Shown: in pieces, positions 42,079 to 51,127 of the stretch
How the letters are laid out: each line of letters opens with the position of its first letter
Numbering within the stretch: position 1 is the stretch's first letter
Notes under the pieces: model-generated
Told to the model about the DNA's origin: nothing
Seen by the model: the letters and a program-made list of their open reading frames with translations, nothing else
Databases searched by the model: none
Position numbers and translations under genes: made by a program
Origin: Streptomyces himalayensis subsp. himalayensis
Lineage (GTDB): Bacteria > Actinomycetota > Actinomycetes > Streptomycetales > Streptomycetaceae
Reading direction: 5' to 3'
DNA length: 64,000 bases
Assembly: GCF_013778455.1 (NCBI RefSeq)
Contig: NZ_JACEHE010000036.1
Span: forward strand, 1-64,000

Positions 42079-42335
42079 CCGAACGAGCCGCACTCCGTGG
42101 CGAGCGGTGGAGCACTTCCTGGACATCAAGTTCTCGCTGGGGGCGCCGTCGGCCACGACACGGGATGTGCGACGAGGATAGGGGCCAGTTGGGCACCTCA
42201 TCCCCCGCGAGGACCGAACGCGCTTGAACCCTTGATTCAGACCCTCCAAGGATCAATGCGTCGCTGCACGAGACGCAGAGCATGCTCGTGACCGGCCGCC
42301 CGTGCACCCGCGGCCGGTCATGCGCAACCGCTGCC

Positions 42336-42899
42336 TCAATTCTGACCAGGAGTCAGCCGCCACACCGTGAGGTCGAACGCGAAGGAAGTGGAGCAGGACA
42401 GCGGGACCCTCTCACCGAGCACATCCACCGTGGCTACCGTCCGGAGCTGGATGTTGGTGCCCTTGCTGATCACGTAGTGGTCCGCCGGATCCTCGATGAC
42501 CTCGTGGACAGGCTTGGGGCGCCCCACGGCCTCATAGGTGCCACTGATGACGGCGTTTCCCGCCGGCTCGGCCGTGTCGTCCAGCTTCCTCACCGGGATG
42601 TCGGCCGCGATCGTCCCGTTGGAGAACAGCGTGGTTTCCTCCGGTCCGTAACCGCCGCCGTACTCCCCGTCCGGCGTCTCGACCGAAAGGCTGGTGTGCG
42701 AGCCGAACGCGGAGTTCTGGTACAGGTCCACCGCGACGGTGACGCCTCGGGACTGCCCGGTGCAGGACAGGGCGTAGCCCTTCTCGATCGTCTTCACCGG
42801 CTTGGATCCGCCCTCCGTCGCCGGAGCGGCCTGGGCGGCCCCGCCCGCGGTGGCGACCACCCCGGTACCGATCGCGCAGGCCAGCACTACCCGTGTCAT
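42336..42899 (-). CDS. secreted protein of unknown function
   Basis: This 187-aa protein has a clear signal peptide (MTRVVLACAIGTGVVATAGG, cleavage near AQA-AP). The mature part is rich in beta-type residues, with Cys in YALSCTGQSRG and VPLSCSTSFAF that could pair. ATG 42899 was chosen; a TTG three codons earlier is possible. No family is recognised. It stands alone between a conjugation remnant and the sigma factor gene. Confidence 0.75.
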   Translation of the reverse strand: MTRVVLACAIGTGVVATAGGAAQAAPATEGGSKPVKTIEKGYALSCTGQSRGVTVAVDLYQNSAFGSHTSLSVETPDGEYGGGYGPEETTLFSNGTIAADIPVRKLDDTAEPAGNAVISGTYEAVGRPKPVHEVIEDPADHYVISKGTNIQLRTVATVDVLGERVPLSCSTSFAFDLTVWRLTPGQN

Positions 42900-43377
42900 G
42901 TTTCTCAACTCGGTTCCCCCTTGGGCTCTGGGCCCATGTGTGGCGCTTTACGCGCATTGCGGGATCTGAGACACGCCAGGTACGTGTTCGGTTGCGCCCA
43001 AAGGGAAAGTCCCGGTCCAGGCCTCACTTGGGACCGTTACTCATCACGTCGGTGTCACGACAGCGGGTCTAGCCCTTCCCGGCAGGACGCTGCGCTTCCT
43101 TGAACGCGGCCGGCATCGCCTCGCTGGGCAGGGGTGACCTACCGGACTCCCGCGCGCGACGACGCATTCTGCAGGGGTGCCTTCTGACGGTGACCTACTG
43201 CCCGGGACGAGCCTCCGTCCGCGACTTGTAGTGGCCACTGTGTCGACCGATGGTCGGCCAACGGGGATCCGAACTGCATGGCCGAGTCTGATTCGGGAGA
43301 CCGCGCTGCTGTGCGGCGCGGGGTCGAAGGATGCCGTCCTCGCTCCGACTCAGGTCACTGGATTCCGGTGGCTCTGG
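42900..43377. other. intergenic region with a possible gene-end fragment
   Basis: At 43069-43140 the minus strand reads PSEAMPAAFKEAQRPAGKG and a TAG stop, which looks like the last residues of a lost gene. The rest of the interval shows no gene, repeat or clear promoter. Confidence 0.25.
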
Positions 43378-44316
43378 TCACCATGCGTTGATGACCGGCG
43401 CGTCGGGCTCGTGCTGCCGCCAGGCCTCGTTGAGGCGCACGAGCCGGTCCGTGGCGGCGATGCCGCGCAGGGACGCGACCTTGCCGTCGCTGACTTCGAA
43501 CGCCACGGCGCCCACGACCCGGTCCTCGACCACGGCGAGGACGGCCGGGGAGCCGTTGACCAGCGCGATGTGGATCGCGGGTGAGCCGCCGGCCAGCCGC
43601 CGCTTCGCCGGAGTGGGCTTGAAGCCGGCCCGCACGTAGGAGGCGACGCGCTCGCGCGTCTTGTACCGCAGCAGCCGCCTGGCCAGTCCGGCGCCGTCCG
43701 AGACCGCCGTCACGTCGTCGGTGAGCAGCGCCACCAGCCTTTCGGTGCGCCCCGACGTGGCCGCGGCGAGGAACTCCTCGACGACCCGGCGCGCGGACGC
43801 GGGGTCCACCTCGTCGCCGCCGCGGCGCTCGGCGGTGACCCGGCGTCGGGCCCGGTGGACATGCTGCTGGCTCGCCGACTCGGTGATGTCGAGGATCCCG
43901 GCGATCTCGGCGTGGGGGTAGGAGAAGGCCTCGCGCAGGACGTAAGCGGCCCGCTCGACGGGCGAGAGGCGCTCCATGAGGGTCAGTACGGCCAAGGACA
44001 CCGATTCGCGCTGCTCGAAGGTCTCGGCAGGGCCGAGCATCGGGTCGCCCTCGAGGAGCAGCTCGGGCAGCCAGTCTCCGACAGCGCGCTCGTGGCGCGC
44101 CTGCGCCGAGCGGAGCCGGTCGAGGCAGAGATTGGTGACGACCTTGGTCAGCCACGCCTCCGGCACCTCGATACGTTCCCGGTCCGCGGCCTGCCAGCGC
44201 AGGAACGCGTCCTGCACGGCGTCCTCGGCGTCGGCCGCCGAGCCGAGCAGCCGGTACGCGAGCGAGGCCAGCCGGCCACGGCTGGCCTCGAATCGATCGA
44301 TGGCGACGCTGTCCAT
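43378..44316 (-). CDS. sigJ: ECF sigma factor, SigJ/ECF41 type
   Basis: This 312-aa sigma factor has region 2 (RLASLAYRLLGSAADAEDAVQDAFLRW, core DAEDAVQDAF), region 4 (LSPVERAAYVLREAFSYPHAEIA) and a C-terminal SnoaL-like domain of about 110 residues, with WxxDGxxG-type elements altered (VNGSPAVLAVVEDRVV). In ECF41 factors this domain replaces an anti-sigma factor and regulates activity. ATG 44316 starts MDSVAIDRFE. The neighbouring flavoprotein 10 bp upstream on the same strand is the typical ECF41 partner. Confidence 0.92.
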   Translation of the reverse strand: MDSVAIDRFEASRGRLASLAYRLLGSAADAEDAVQDAFLRWQAADRERIEVPEAWLTKVVTNLCLDRLRSAQARHERAVGDWLPELLLEGDPMLGPAETFEQRESVSLAVLTLMERLSPVERAAYVLREAFSYPHAEIAGILDITESASQQHVHRARRRVTAERRGGDEVDPASARRVVEEFLAAATSGRTERLVALLTDDVTAVSDGAGLARRLLRYKTRERVASYVRAGFKPTPAKRRLAGGSPAIHIALVNGSPAVLAVVEDRVVGAVAFEVSDGKVASLRGIAATDRLVRLNEAWRQHEPDAPVINAW

Positions 44317-44326
44317 GCGGAACAGG

Positions 44327-45517
44327 CTATGCGGCGACCCGTACACCGGACCGGTCCGGTGCGGTGGCCAGGCGGCGCTTGCGCTTCGGCATGCCGAAGG
44401 TCGGGTGGGCGATGCCCCACCCGGCCCCCTTGAGCACGCCCGACTTGAGCCACGCGGCGGTCCGGCCGCCCAGGTACCAGGACTTCGACCGGACGTCCCC
44501 GTCCACCATCTGGAAGATCGCGTCCCGCCGCCCGAGGCTGATGTGGTTGCCGTAGTACTTCAGCCCGGTGGTCGGGACCTCGCTGCCCGTCAGGCGCGCG
44601 ATGATCGCGGCGGTCGCCTGCATGTTGGTGAAGCCGGCCGAGGCGCAGGACATCGGCAGCGGCCGGCCGTTCTCGCCGATCGCGTAGGCGCAGTCACCGG
44701 CGGCGTAGACGTCCGGGTGCGAGACCGAGCGCATGGTGCGGTCGACGACGATCTGGCCGGTCTCGGCGACCTCCAGGCCGCTGGCGGCCGCGATGGGGTG
44801 CACGGCGAACCCGGCCGACCACACGGTCACGTCGGCCGGGATGGACCTGCCGTCGGCGGCGATCGCCCGTGCCGGCTCGACGGCTTCGATGCCGGTGTGC
44901 TCGTGGACGGTGATGCCGAGCCGGTCGAAGGCCTGGCGCAGGTGGCGGCGGGCCTTCCGGGAGAGCCAGGCGCCCAGCTCGCCGCGGGCGGCGAGCGCGA
45001 CCGAGAGTTCGGGCCGGGACTCGGCGAACTCGGTGGCGGTCTCGATGCCGGTCAGCCCCTCACCGACGACCAGCACGGTGCCGCCCTCGCCCAGGCCGGC
45101 CAGGCGCTCGCGCAGACGCAGCGCCGAGGACCGGCCGGTCACATCGAAGGCGTACTCGGCCACGCCGGGGACGCCATGGTGGGCGACGGAGCTGCCGAGC
45201 GCGTAGAGAAGCGTGTCGTACGTGAGCTCGCCGCCACCGTCCTCGCCGGTCACGGCGACGGTCCTGCGCTCGGGGTCGACGCCGGTGACGCGCGCCAGGC
45301 GCAGCCGCACCCCGGTGCCCGCGAATACGTCGGCGAGCTTGCGGAACGCGAGGTCCTGGCCGATCGCGAGCTGGTGGAGCCGCATCCGCTCGACGAATTC
45401 GGGCACGGCGTTGACGACAGTGATCTCGATGTCGGCGGGCGAAAGCCGGCGGGCCAGGTTTCCGGCGGCGAAGGCCCCGGCGTATCCGGCGCCGAGGACC
45501 ACGATGCGGTGCTTCAT
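44327..45517 (-). CDS. NAD(P)/FAD-dependent oxidoreductase (NDH-2-like), ECF41 partner
   Basis: This 396-aa flavoprotein has MKHRIVVLGAGYAGAFAAGN at its start (FAD motif), a second nucleotide motif VLVVGEGLTGIETA for NAD(P)H, and VYAAGDCAYAIG as the C-terminal FAD contact. It is like type II NADH dehydrogenases but without an obvious membrane helix. ECF41 sigma genes are regularly found beside an oxidoreductase that is their target. ATG 45517 is the start. The last residues are basic (PKRKRRLATAPDR). Confidence 0.92.
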   Translation of the reverse strand: MKHRIVVLGAGYAGAFAAGNLARRLSPADIEITVVNAVPEFVERMRLHQLAIGQDLAFRKLADVFAGTGVRLRLARVTGVDPERRTVAVTGEDGGGELTYDTLLYALGSSVAHHGVPGVAEYAFDVTGRSSALRLRERLAGLGEGGTVLVVGEGLTGIETATEFAESRPELSVALAARGELGAWLSRKARRHLRQAFDRLGITVHEHTGIEAVEPARAIAADGRSIPADVTVWSAGFAVHPIAAASGLEVAETGQIVVDRTMRSVSHPDVYAAGDCAYAIGENGRPLPMSCASAGFTNMQATAAIIARLTGSEVPTTGLKYYGNHISLGRRDAIFQMVDGDVRSKSWYLGGRTAAWLKSGVLKGAGWGIAHPTFGMPKRKRRLATAPDRSGVRVAA

Positions 45518-46100
45518 GGCGTTGCTCCCATCTCGTTCGCGTGCCCCTTGAACGAGACGGCGCCCCGATTGCTGACAGGAGCCAGGTGTGACGTGGGTCA
45601 CCGAACTAAAGACGAGCGGCTGAGCTTCCGACAGGCGCTTGGGCCTGCCTTGGGCGGTCGAAACGGGGCGCTGGCCAACTACGGATCTAGAGGCCAACTA
45701 TCGATCGGCGTCACATCGACATCTGCCTCATCGGAGGCTGAAGATACCCCCGCCCTGATCGGCCACGGTTCGGCCAGGCGCTGGTGGGACCGGTCACGGG
45801 GCTCTGGGAGCGGGGCGAGCCGCCGGCGCCGACAGCCGGTCGTGCTGCCCCGAGTGCGCCTGGACATGCGCTCCCGTCTGCACATTGACGGCGTCGACGG
45901 CGACGGGATGTCCTGACACCCGCCGCGGCGTCGGGGTACGCGTGGCTGCGCGGACATCCTCCTGGATCTCGGGTTTCTCCGACGGGCAGCGGAGGGGGCA
46001 CCTCCCACGCCCTGAAGGCGGCGCCGTGGCACGAGCCCGTCGAGGCCGAGGCCACCGCGCCGATGTGACGCCGCTCGCGCCGCTCCCGCGTGCCCGTGGC

Positions 46101-46118
46101 CTGGGGGATTTCCCCCAG
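46101..46118. promoter_or_regulatory. 18-bp palindrome upstream of the ABC exporter operon
   Basis: CTGGGGGATTTCCCCCAG is a perfect palindrome about 110 bp before the ATPase start. It could be the site for the operon's own response regulator. The remainder of the 45518-46227 gap shows no gene. Confidence 0.4.
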
Positions 46119-46227
46119 AGGTCTCGGAGGACAGCCTCGTTCCGGCGTCCGTCTCCCGTTCCTAGCGTGGAACCCGTCCATCCGACGCGTCGAATTTCCG
46201 GCGCACGAACAGGAACAGGTAGTCGTG

Positions 46228-46953
46228 ATGATCGAGGCCAGGGGTCTCACCAAACGGTACGGCGGGACGGTCGCCGTTGAGGACCTGAGCTTCGGGGTGC
46301 GTCCCGGAAGCGTGACGGGATTCCTCGGCCCGAACGGTTCCGGCAAGTCCACCACCATGCGCATGATCATGGGGCTCGACCGGCCGGACGCCGGTCACGT
46401 CACCATCGGCGGCCGTGCCTACAGCGGCCTGAGCTGGCCGCTGCGCGAGGTCGGCGCTCTCCTCGAGGCCCGCACCTTCCACCCCGGCCGCAGCGCCCGC
46501 AGCCACCTCGCGGCGCTCGCCGCGGGCGGCGGCATCGACCCGGCGCGGGTCGATGCGGTCCTGGAGAGCGTGGGCCTGGCCTCGGCCGCGGGCAAGCGTG
46601 CGGGCACGTTCTCGCTGGGCATGGCGCAGCGGCTCGGCATCGCGGCGGCGCTGCTCGGCGATCCGCCGGTGCTGCTGTTCGACGAGCCGGTCAACGGCCT
46701 CGACCCGGAAGGGGTGCGCTGGATCCGGGAATTGATGCGGTCGCTGGCCGCCGAGGGCCGCACGGTCCTGCTGTCGAGCCACCTCATCAGCGAGATGGCG
46801 CTGACCGCCGACCACCTCGTCGTGATCGGCTCGGGCCGGCTGCTCGCCGACACGTCGGTCGCCGAACTCACCGCCTCAGGCCGGTCGTTGGAGGAGGCGT
46901 TCTTCGCGCTGACCGAGGCCAGCGCCACGTACACCGCCGAGAGGAACCGATGA
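46228..46953 (+). CDS. ABC exporter ATP-binding protein
   Basis: This 241-aa ATPase has Walker A GPNGSGKST near residue 39, the signature FSLGMAQRLGIA and Walker B VLLFDEPVNGLD. The switch His is in LLSSHLISEM. The early segment MIEARGLTKRYGGTVAVEDL and the ALLEARTFHPGRSAR region are those of antibiotic- and bacteriocin-type exporters of actinomycetes. ATG 46228 is used. It is followed by the permease with a 4-bp overlap and by a two-component system. Confidence 0.93.
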   Translation: MIEARGLTKRYGGTVAVEDLSFGVRPGSVTGFLGPNGSGKSTTMRMIMGLDRPDAGHVTIGGRAYSGLSWPLREVGALLEARTFHPGRSARSHLAALAAGGGIDPARVDAVLESVGLASAAGKRAGTFSLGMAQRLGIAAALLGDPPVLLFDEPVNGLDPEGVRWIRELMRSLAAEGRTVLLSSHLISEMALTADHLVVIGSGRLLADTSVAELTASGRSLEEAFFALTEASATYTAERNR

Positions 46954-47750
46954 TGACCGCGACGACGTACGCCCTCGCGCGCAGCGGGCACTACGGCCTG
47001 CGGCAGGCCGCTCGCATGGAGTGGATCAAGCTGCGCAGCCTGCGCTCCACGACGTACGCGCTGCTCCTCACGGTCGTCGGCATGATCACCATGGGTGTCG
47101 TGACGATGGCCAACACCAGGGCGCCGCGCGGCGCCGAGAAGATCGCGTCCTTCGACCCGACCAACAACGTCCTGGCCGGGGTGGCGCTCGGCCAGCTGAT
47201 CATCGGAGCGCTCGGCGTGCTGGTGATCACGGGCGAGTACTCGTCGGGCACCATCCGCTCGACGCTCGCCGCGGTACCCAACCGGCGTCTCGCGCTCACC
47301 GCGAAGGTGGCGGTGTTCGGTGGGCTCGCGCTGGTCCTCGGCGAGGTGGTCACGTTCGCGACGTTCCTCGCGGGCCGCGCTGCGCTCGCGGCTGACGTGC
47401 CGTCCCCCTCGCTCGGCGACCCGGACGTGCTGCGTGCGGTGCTGCTGTCCGGAACGTACCTTGCTCTCGTGGGTCTCATGGGCATCGGCATCGGCGCGAT
47501 CACCCGGCACACGGCGAGCGCGATCGGCACGCTGGTCGGCTTCCTGTTCGTGCTGCCCTTGCTGCTGGCCGGGTTCACCGGTACGACGATCGCCAAGTTC
47601 TTCCCCACGATTATCGCGGGCAACTCGCTCTCGGTGAGCGTGCCCGTCGACGACGTGCTGTCACCATGGGTGGGGTTCGCGGTCCTGTGCCTGTACACGG
47701 CGGCGCTGCTCGCGGTGGGCGGAAGGCTGTTGGTGCGGCGCGATGCGTGA
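46950..47750 (+). CDS. ABC exporter permease (ABC-2 type)
   Basis: This 266-aa membrane protein has about six hydrophobic segments, including YALLLTVVGMITMGVVTMAN and TLVGFLFVLPLLLAGFTG. ITGEYSSGTIRSTLAAVPNR is the conserved cytoplasmic element of this permease family. It pairs with the ATPase before it; the genes overlap by 4 bp. The end overlaps the histidine kinase start by 8 bp, so all are one operon. Export substrate unknown. Confidence 0.92.
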   Translation: MMTATTYALARSGHYGLRQAARMEWIKLRSLRSTTYALLLTVVGMITMGVVTMANTRAPRGAEKIASFDPTNNVLAGVALGQLIIGALGVLVITGEYSSGTIRSTLAAVPNRRLALTAKVAVFGGLALVLGEVVTFATFLAGRAALAADVPSPSLGDPDVLRAVLLSGTYLALVGLMGIGIGAITRHTASAIGTLVGFLFVLPLLLAGFTGTTIAKFFPTIIAGNSLSVSVPVDDVLSPWVGFAVLCLYTAALLAVGGRLLVRRDA

Positions 47751-49032
47751 ACTGCGCACCGTCCGCACGGTGCTGACGGCGCCCCTGACGCGGCGGACGT
47801 GGGCGCAGGCGGCGTACTGCCTGCTGTCCTTCGTCCCGGCGCTGGTGGGTTTCGTCCTCATCGTCGTGGTCGCCCTGGCGCTTGGCTCCGCGTTCACGCT
47901 GACGGTGCTCGGTGCGGTGCCCGGCATCCTGTTCCTGGTGGCGGGGCTCGCCCTCGCCCGGGGCCTGGGCGCGCTGCAGCGGCGGCTCGCCCGGGGGCTG
48001 ATCGGCGAGCGGGTCGAGGAGCCGCCCCGGCCAGACGCCCGGCGCGGGCTCGTCGTGGGCGTGGAGGCGCGGTTGCGGGACTCGAGCGCGTGGCGGGCGG
48101 TGGCGTACGTCCTGGTGAAGCTGCCGCTGGCGACGCTCGGCCTGTACGCGGTGCTGTGGTGGGTGATCGGCGCGATCAATGTCATCGCGCCGCTGCGGTG
48201 GGCGGCCGGGCAGCGCGACATGGCGCTGCTGCACCCGCTGCCGGGCGGCGGGCAGCCTCCCGTGCACTCGCTCGAGGGCGCGTTCGCCGCGGCCGCCGTG
48301 GGATGCGCGATCCTGCTGATCGCGCCGTGGTTGACACGGGCCGTCGTCGCCGTGGACCGCCGTCTGCTGCACGCGCTGCTCGGCCCCAGCCTGCTGGCCG
48401 AGCGGGTGCGGGACCTGGAGGAGACCCGCGCCCTCGCCGTCGACGACGCAGCCGAGCAGCTACGCCGGCTCGAGCGGAACCTGCACGACGGCGCGCAGGT
48501 CCGGCTCGCGGCGCTGGCGATGAGCCTCGACATGGTGCGCGAGCAGCTCGACGACCGGGACAGGCCCGAGCTGCACCGCCTGGTCGAGACAGCCCGCGAC
48601 AACGCCACGGAGACCCTCACCGAGCTGCGAGACCTCTCCCGCGGCCTGCATCCGCCGGCCCTCGACGGCGGCCTGGCCGACGCGTTGATCACGCTCGCCG
48701 CGCGGGCCGGGCTGCCGGTCGACGTGTCGGTGGACGTGCCCAACCGGCCGACCCCGGCCATCGAGAGCCTCGCCTACTACTGCGCGGCGGAACTGCTCGC
48801 CAACGTCATCAAGCACAGCGGGGCCCGCCACTGCGGCATCGAACTGTCCACCGGCGACGGCACGTTGAGGATGCGCGTGAGGGACGACGGCCGCGGCGGC
48901 GCGCACATAGCCGAGGGCGGCGGCCTGGCCGGGCTCGTGCAGCGGGCCCGCACGGTCGACGGCGACCTGACCCTCCACAGCCCCGACGGGGGTCCGACGA
49001 CGCTTACGGTGAGGCTGCCGCTCCATGCCTGA
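47743..49032 (+). CDS. two-component sensor histidine kinase (NarL/LiaS type)
   Basis: This 429-aa kinase has an N-terminal membrane sensor with four hydrophobic stretches (such as AYCLLSFVPALVGFVLIVVV and GCAILLIAPWLTRAVVAV). The HisKA_3 box RNLHDGAQVRLAALAMSL has the phosphorylated His. The ATPase domain has AELLANVIKHSGARH and DDGRGGAH. It overlaps the exporter permease, which suggests it senses the exported compound or envelope stress. The response regulator follows after 54 bp. Confidence 0.93.
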   Translation: MRELRTVRTVLTAPLTRRTWAQAAYCLLSFVPALVGFVLIVVVALALGSAFTLTVLGAVPGILFLVAGLALARGLGALQRRLARGLIGERVEEPPRPDARRGLVVGVEARLRDSSAWRAVAYVLVKLPLATLGLYAVLWWVIGAINVIAPLRWAAGQRDMALLHPLPGGGQPPVHSLEGAFAAAAVGCAILLIAPWLTRAVVAVDRRLLHALLGPSLLAERVRDLEETRALAVDDAAEQLRRLERNLHDGAQVRLAALAMSLDMVREQLDDRDRPELHRLVETARDNATETLTELRDLSRGLHPPALDGGLADALITLAARAGLPVDVSVDVPNRPTPAIESLAYYCAAELLANVIKHSGARHCGIELSTGDGTLRMRVRDDGRGGAHIAEGGGLAGLVQRARTVDGDLTLHSPDGGPTTLTVRLPLHA

Positions 49033-49086
49033 ACAAGCCGCAGGATCCGGGCTCCTGCCCGGCGGGACGTATGCGAGGCTCCACCC

Positions 49087-49747
49087 ATGCGCGTAGTGAT
49101 CGCCGAGGACGCCGCCGTGATGCGCGAACTGCTCGCCCAGATGCTGACGATGCGCGGCCACGAGGTCGCTGCGTCGGTCGCGGACGCCGACGCGCTGCGC
49201 GCGGCCGTCACCGAGCACCGCCCCGATGTCGCGGTCGTGGACATCCGGATGCCGCCGACGCACACCGACGACGGGCTGCGCGCGGCGATCGACATCCGCC
49301 ACGAGCATCCCGGCACCGGTGTCCTCCTCTTCTCCCAGTACATCGAGACGAAGTACGCGGCCCGGCTGCTCGCGCAGGGCTCCGCCGGCGTGGGCTATCT
49401 GCTCAAGGAGCGGGTCGCCAACGTCGCCGAGTTCACAGACGCGCTGGAGCGAGTCGCGGCCGGCGGCACCGCCCTGGACCCGGAGGTCATCACCCAGCTG
49501 GCCGGTGCGGGCCGCCGCACCGAGGAGCTGCAGGCGCTCACCAACCGGGAGCGGGACGTGCTGACGCTGATGGCCGAGGGCCGCTCGAACGCGGCCATCG
49601 CCCAGCAGCTGCACGTGTCGGCGAGCACCGTCGAGAAGCACGTGGCGGCGATCTTCGGTCGGAAAGCTCGATCTACCGGTGTCGGAGGACCACAACCGCC
49701 GGGTCCTCGCCGTTATCCGCATGCTGCACCAGGACCCGAGGGACTGA
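49087..49747 (+). CDS. LuxR-type response regulator with a late frameshift
   Basis: The receiver domain starts MRVVIAEDAAVMRELLAQML, with phospho-Asp in VVDIRMPP and Lys in GYLLKERV. The LuxR helix-turn-helix LTNRERDVLTLMAEGRSNAA then HVSASTVEKHVAAIF is complete. At 49663-49665 (AAA) one extra base shifts the frame. Without it the protein would end KLDLPVSEDHNRR and VLAVIRMLHQDPRD at 49747 (about 219 aa). As it stands the frame runs to 50172 with a non-homologous 160-residue tail. The DNA-binding helices survive, but the tail may destabilise the protein. A sequencing error is possible. Confidence 0.88.
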
Positions 49748-49769
49748 GCCGTGGCCGACGCGAAGCGGC

Positions 49770-49990
49770 GCCACGGCGCAGCGCGGGCCTGCTGCTCTTC
49801 TGCCCCGCGCCGACCGGACCGAGGTGCTGCGACGACAATTACCGCTGGTGCCGCGCACCACGTACTTCCCTGACTTCCTCACCCCTTCCGAGGCCGCCGA
49901 ATCGGTGGAGCCCTGCGGGACAGAGTCGTATGAGGGGGCCAGCGCCTTGTTCCGCGTGTCACCGTACGCTGAACCAGACGGCTCCGCCCA
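49770..49990 (+). pseudogene. fragment resembling a DUF5937/ArsR-type regulator
   Basis: Overlapping the shifted regulator tail, one frame reads RTEVLRRQLPLVPRTTYFPD and FLTPSEAAESVEPCG. The VPRTxYxPDFLTP motif is common near the start of a family of actinobacterial winged-helix regulators. Nothing else of the gene remains. Low certainty. Confidence 0.3.
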
Positions 49991-50244
49991 GCGCGCTGGC
50001 GGCGCTGCACATGATGGTCAGGAGTCGGTACGGAACTCGCTCGACAACCAAGTGCACTCCATGCCAGTGCAGTTCCAGGAAAGGTGGGGAGGATCGGAGC
50101 TCTCCGCGTCGCGATGCCATGCCGGCCTCCGGAATTCGGAAGTTGGTTAGCATGGTCGCGAACGATCCGTGACTTCCATGGCGTACCCGAGAGCCCTCTC
50201 AGGCAAACCCACGCGCCACACCTTACGCCGAATGGTGGGCCCCT

Positions 50245-50375
50245 ATGCTCAAGCTCACGGAAAACCACTCCTTGCCTCGCACAGCAGCCTTCTTTGACCT
50301 GGACAAGACGGTCATTGCCAAATCGAGCACACCCACGTTCAGCAAATCCTTCTACCAAGGCGGGGGCGAGGGGTT
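50245..50375 (+). pseudogene. truncated HAD-IB phosphatase gene start
   Basis: ATG 50245 starts MLKLTENHSLPRTAAFFDLD, then KTVIAKSSTPTFSKSFYQGG, the N-terminus of SerB-like HAD-IB hydrolases with the catalytic DxD. After about 42 residues the sequence becomes low-complexity (GPTPGPAPGQPG) and unrelated, so the enzyme is lost. Its end lies next to an IS5-type relic. Confidence 0.7.
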
Positions 50376-50598
50376 TCGAGCAGGGCCGACCCCTGGCCCG
50401 GCACCCGGCCAACCCGGCCTGCCCTCTAACCCCCTGTGCAGCAGGGTCCGTTGGGAGGAAGCAATTCGCGGACATCGACCCTCAAACGGCGGTTTGATAG
50501 TCCTATGAGCTCGTAACACGATCTTGTTGAACGGCCCTGTTCGGCCGTGTCCGGTGTGACGATTCGACCGTTCGGGATGGTGTGACTACCCGGCCGTG

Positions 50599-50830
50599 GA
50601 TGGTGGACGATGACCTGTGGGCGCGCTGATTGCGCCGCTGCTGCCGCCCTGGCCCGAGAAGGCTCCTGGCCCGCGGTCGGTGCCGGACCGGCTGTGCCTG
50701 CAGGGCATCCTGTACGTGCTGCACAACGACATCGCCTGGCAACTGCTGCCCCTGGCGCTGGGGTTCGGCTCGGGCCAGACCTGCTGGCGGCGGCTGGAGC
50801 GGTGGCCGCCGCGGCCGTGCGAGGCATCAT
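50599..50830 (+). pseudogene. IS5-family transposase N-terminal relic
   Basis: ATG 50599 gives MVDDDLWAR, then after a small frame change ALIAPLLPPWPEKAPGPRSV, LCLQGILYVLHNDIAWQLLP and SGQTCWRRLERW. This is the first 70 residues of an IS5-type transposase. The catalytic domain is absent. It ends abruptly near 50825. Confidence 0.75.
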
Positions 50831-50902
50831 CGGGGCGCCCGGTCACGGAAACGCCGTGACCGGGGCCCCAGGATCAGCTACCGCGGAAGGTGCCGACCGC
50901 CG

Positions 50903-51127
50903 CTAGTTCCGGTACCGGAACACGATCCGGCCGCGCGTCAGGTCGTACGGCGGGAGCTCCACCAGCACCCGGTCTTCCAGCATGATCTTGATGTAGTTCT
51001 TGCGGATCTTCCCGCTGATGTGCGCGAGCACCTGGTGGCCGTTCTCGAGTTCCACGGTGAACATGGCGCTGCGCAGGCACTCGACGACCTTGCCCTCGAC
51101 TTCGATGACGTTCTTGTTCTTCGTCAT
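50903..51127 (-). CDS. infA: translation initiation factor IF-1, accessory copy
   Basis: This 74-aa S1/OB-fold protein has FTVELENGHQVLAHISGKIR and PYDLTRGRIVFRYRN, the two most conserved blocks of IF-1. IF-1 binds the 30S A site during initiation. The N-terminus (MTKNKNVIEVEGKVVECLRS) and the second block differ from the housekeeping Streptomyces protein, which lies in the ribosomal cluster and starts MAKKQG, so this is likely a paralogue. Its start overlaps the stop of the upstream acetyltransferase by 4 bp, an unusual pairing. Confidence 0.93.
   Translation of the reverse strand: MTKNKNVIEVEGKVVECLRSAMFTVELENGHQVLAHISGKIRKNYIKIMLEDRVLVELPPYDLTRGRIVFRYRN

Noticed and set aside
45518..45620. 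ECF41-type promoter TGTCA...CGTC upstream of the flavoprotein
   Set aside because: TGTCAGC and CGTC are both present, but the spacing is several bases shorter than I recall for this sigma group, so no promoter was called.
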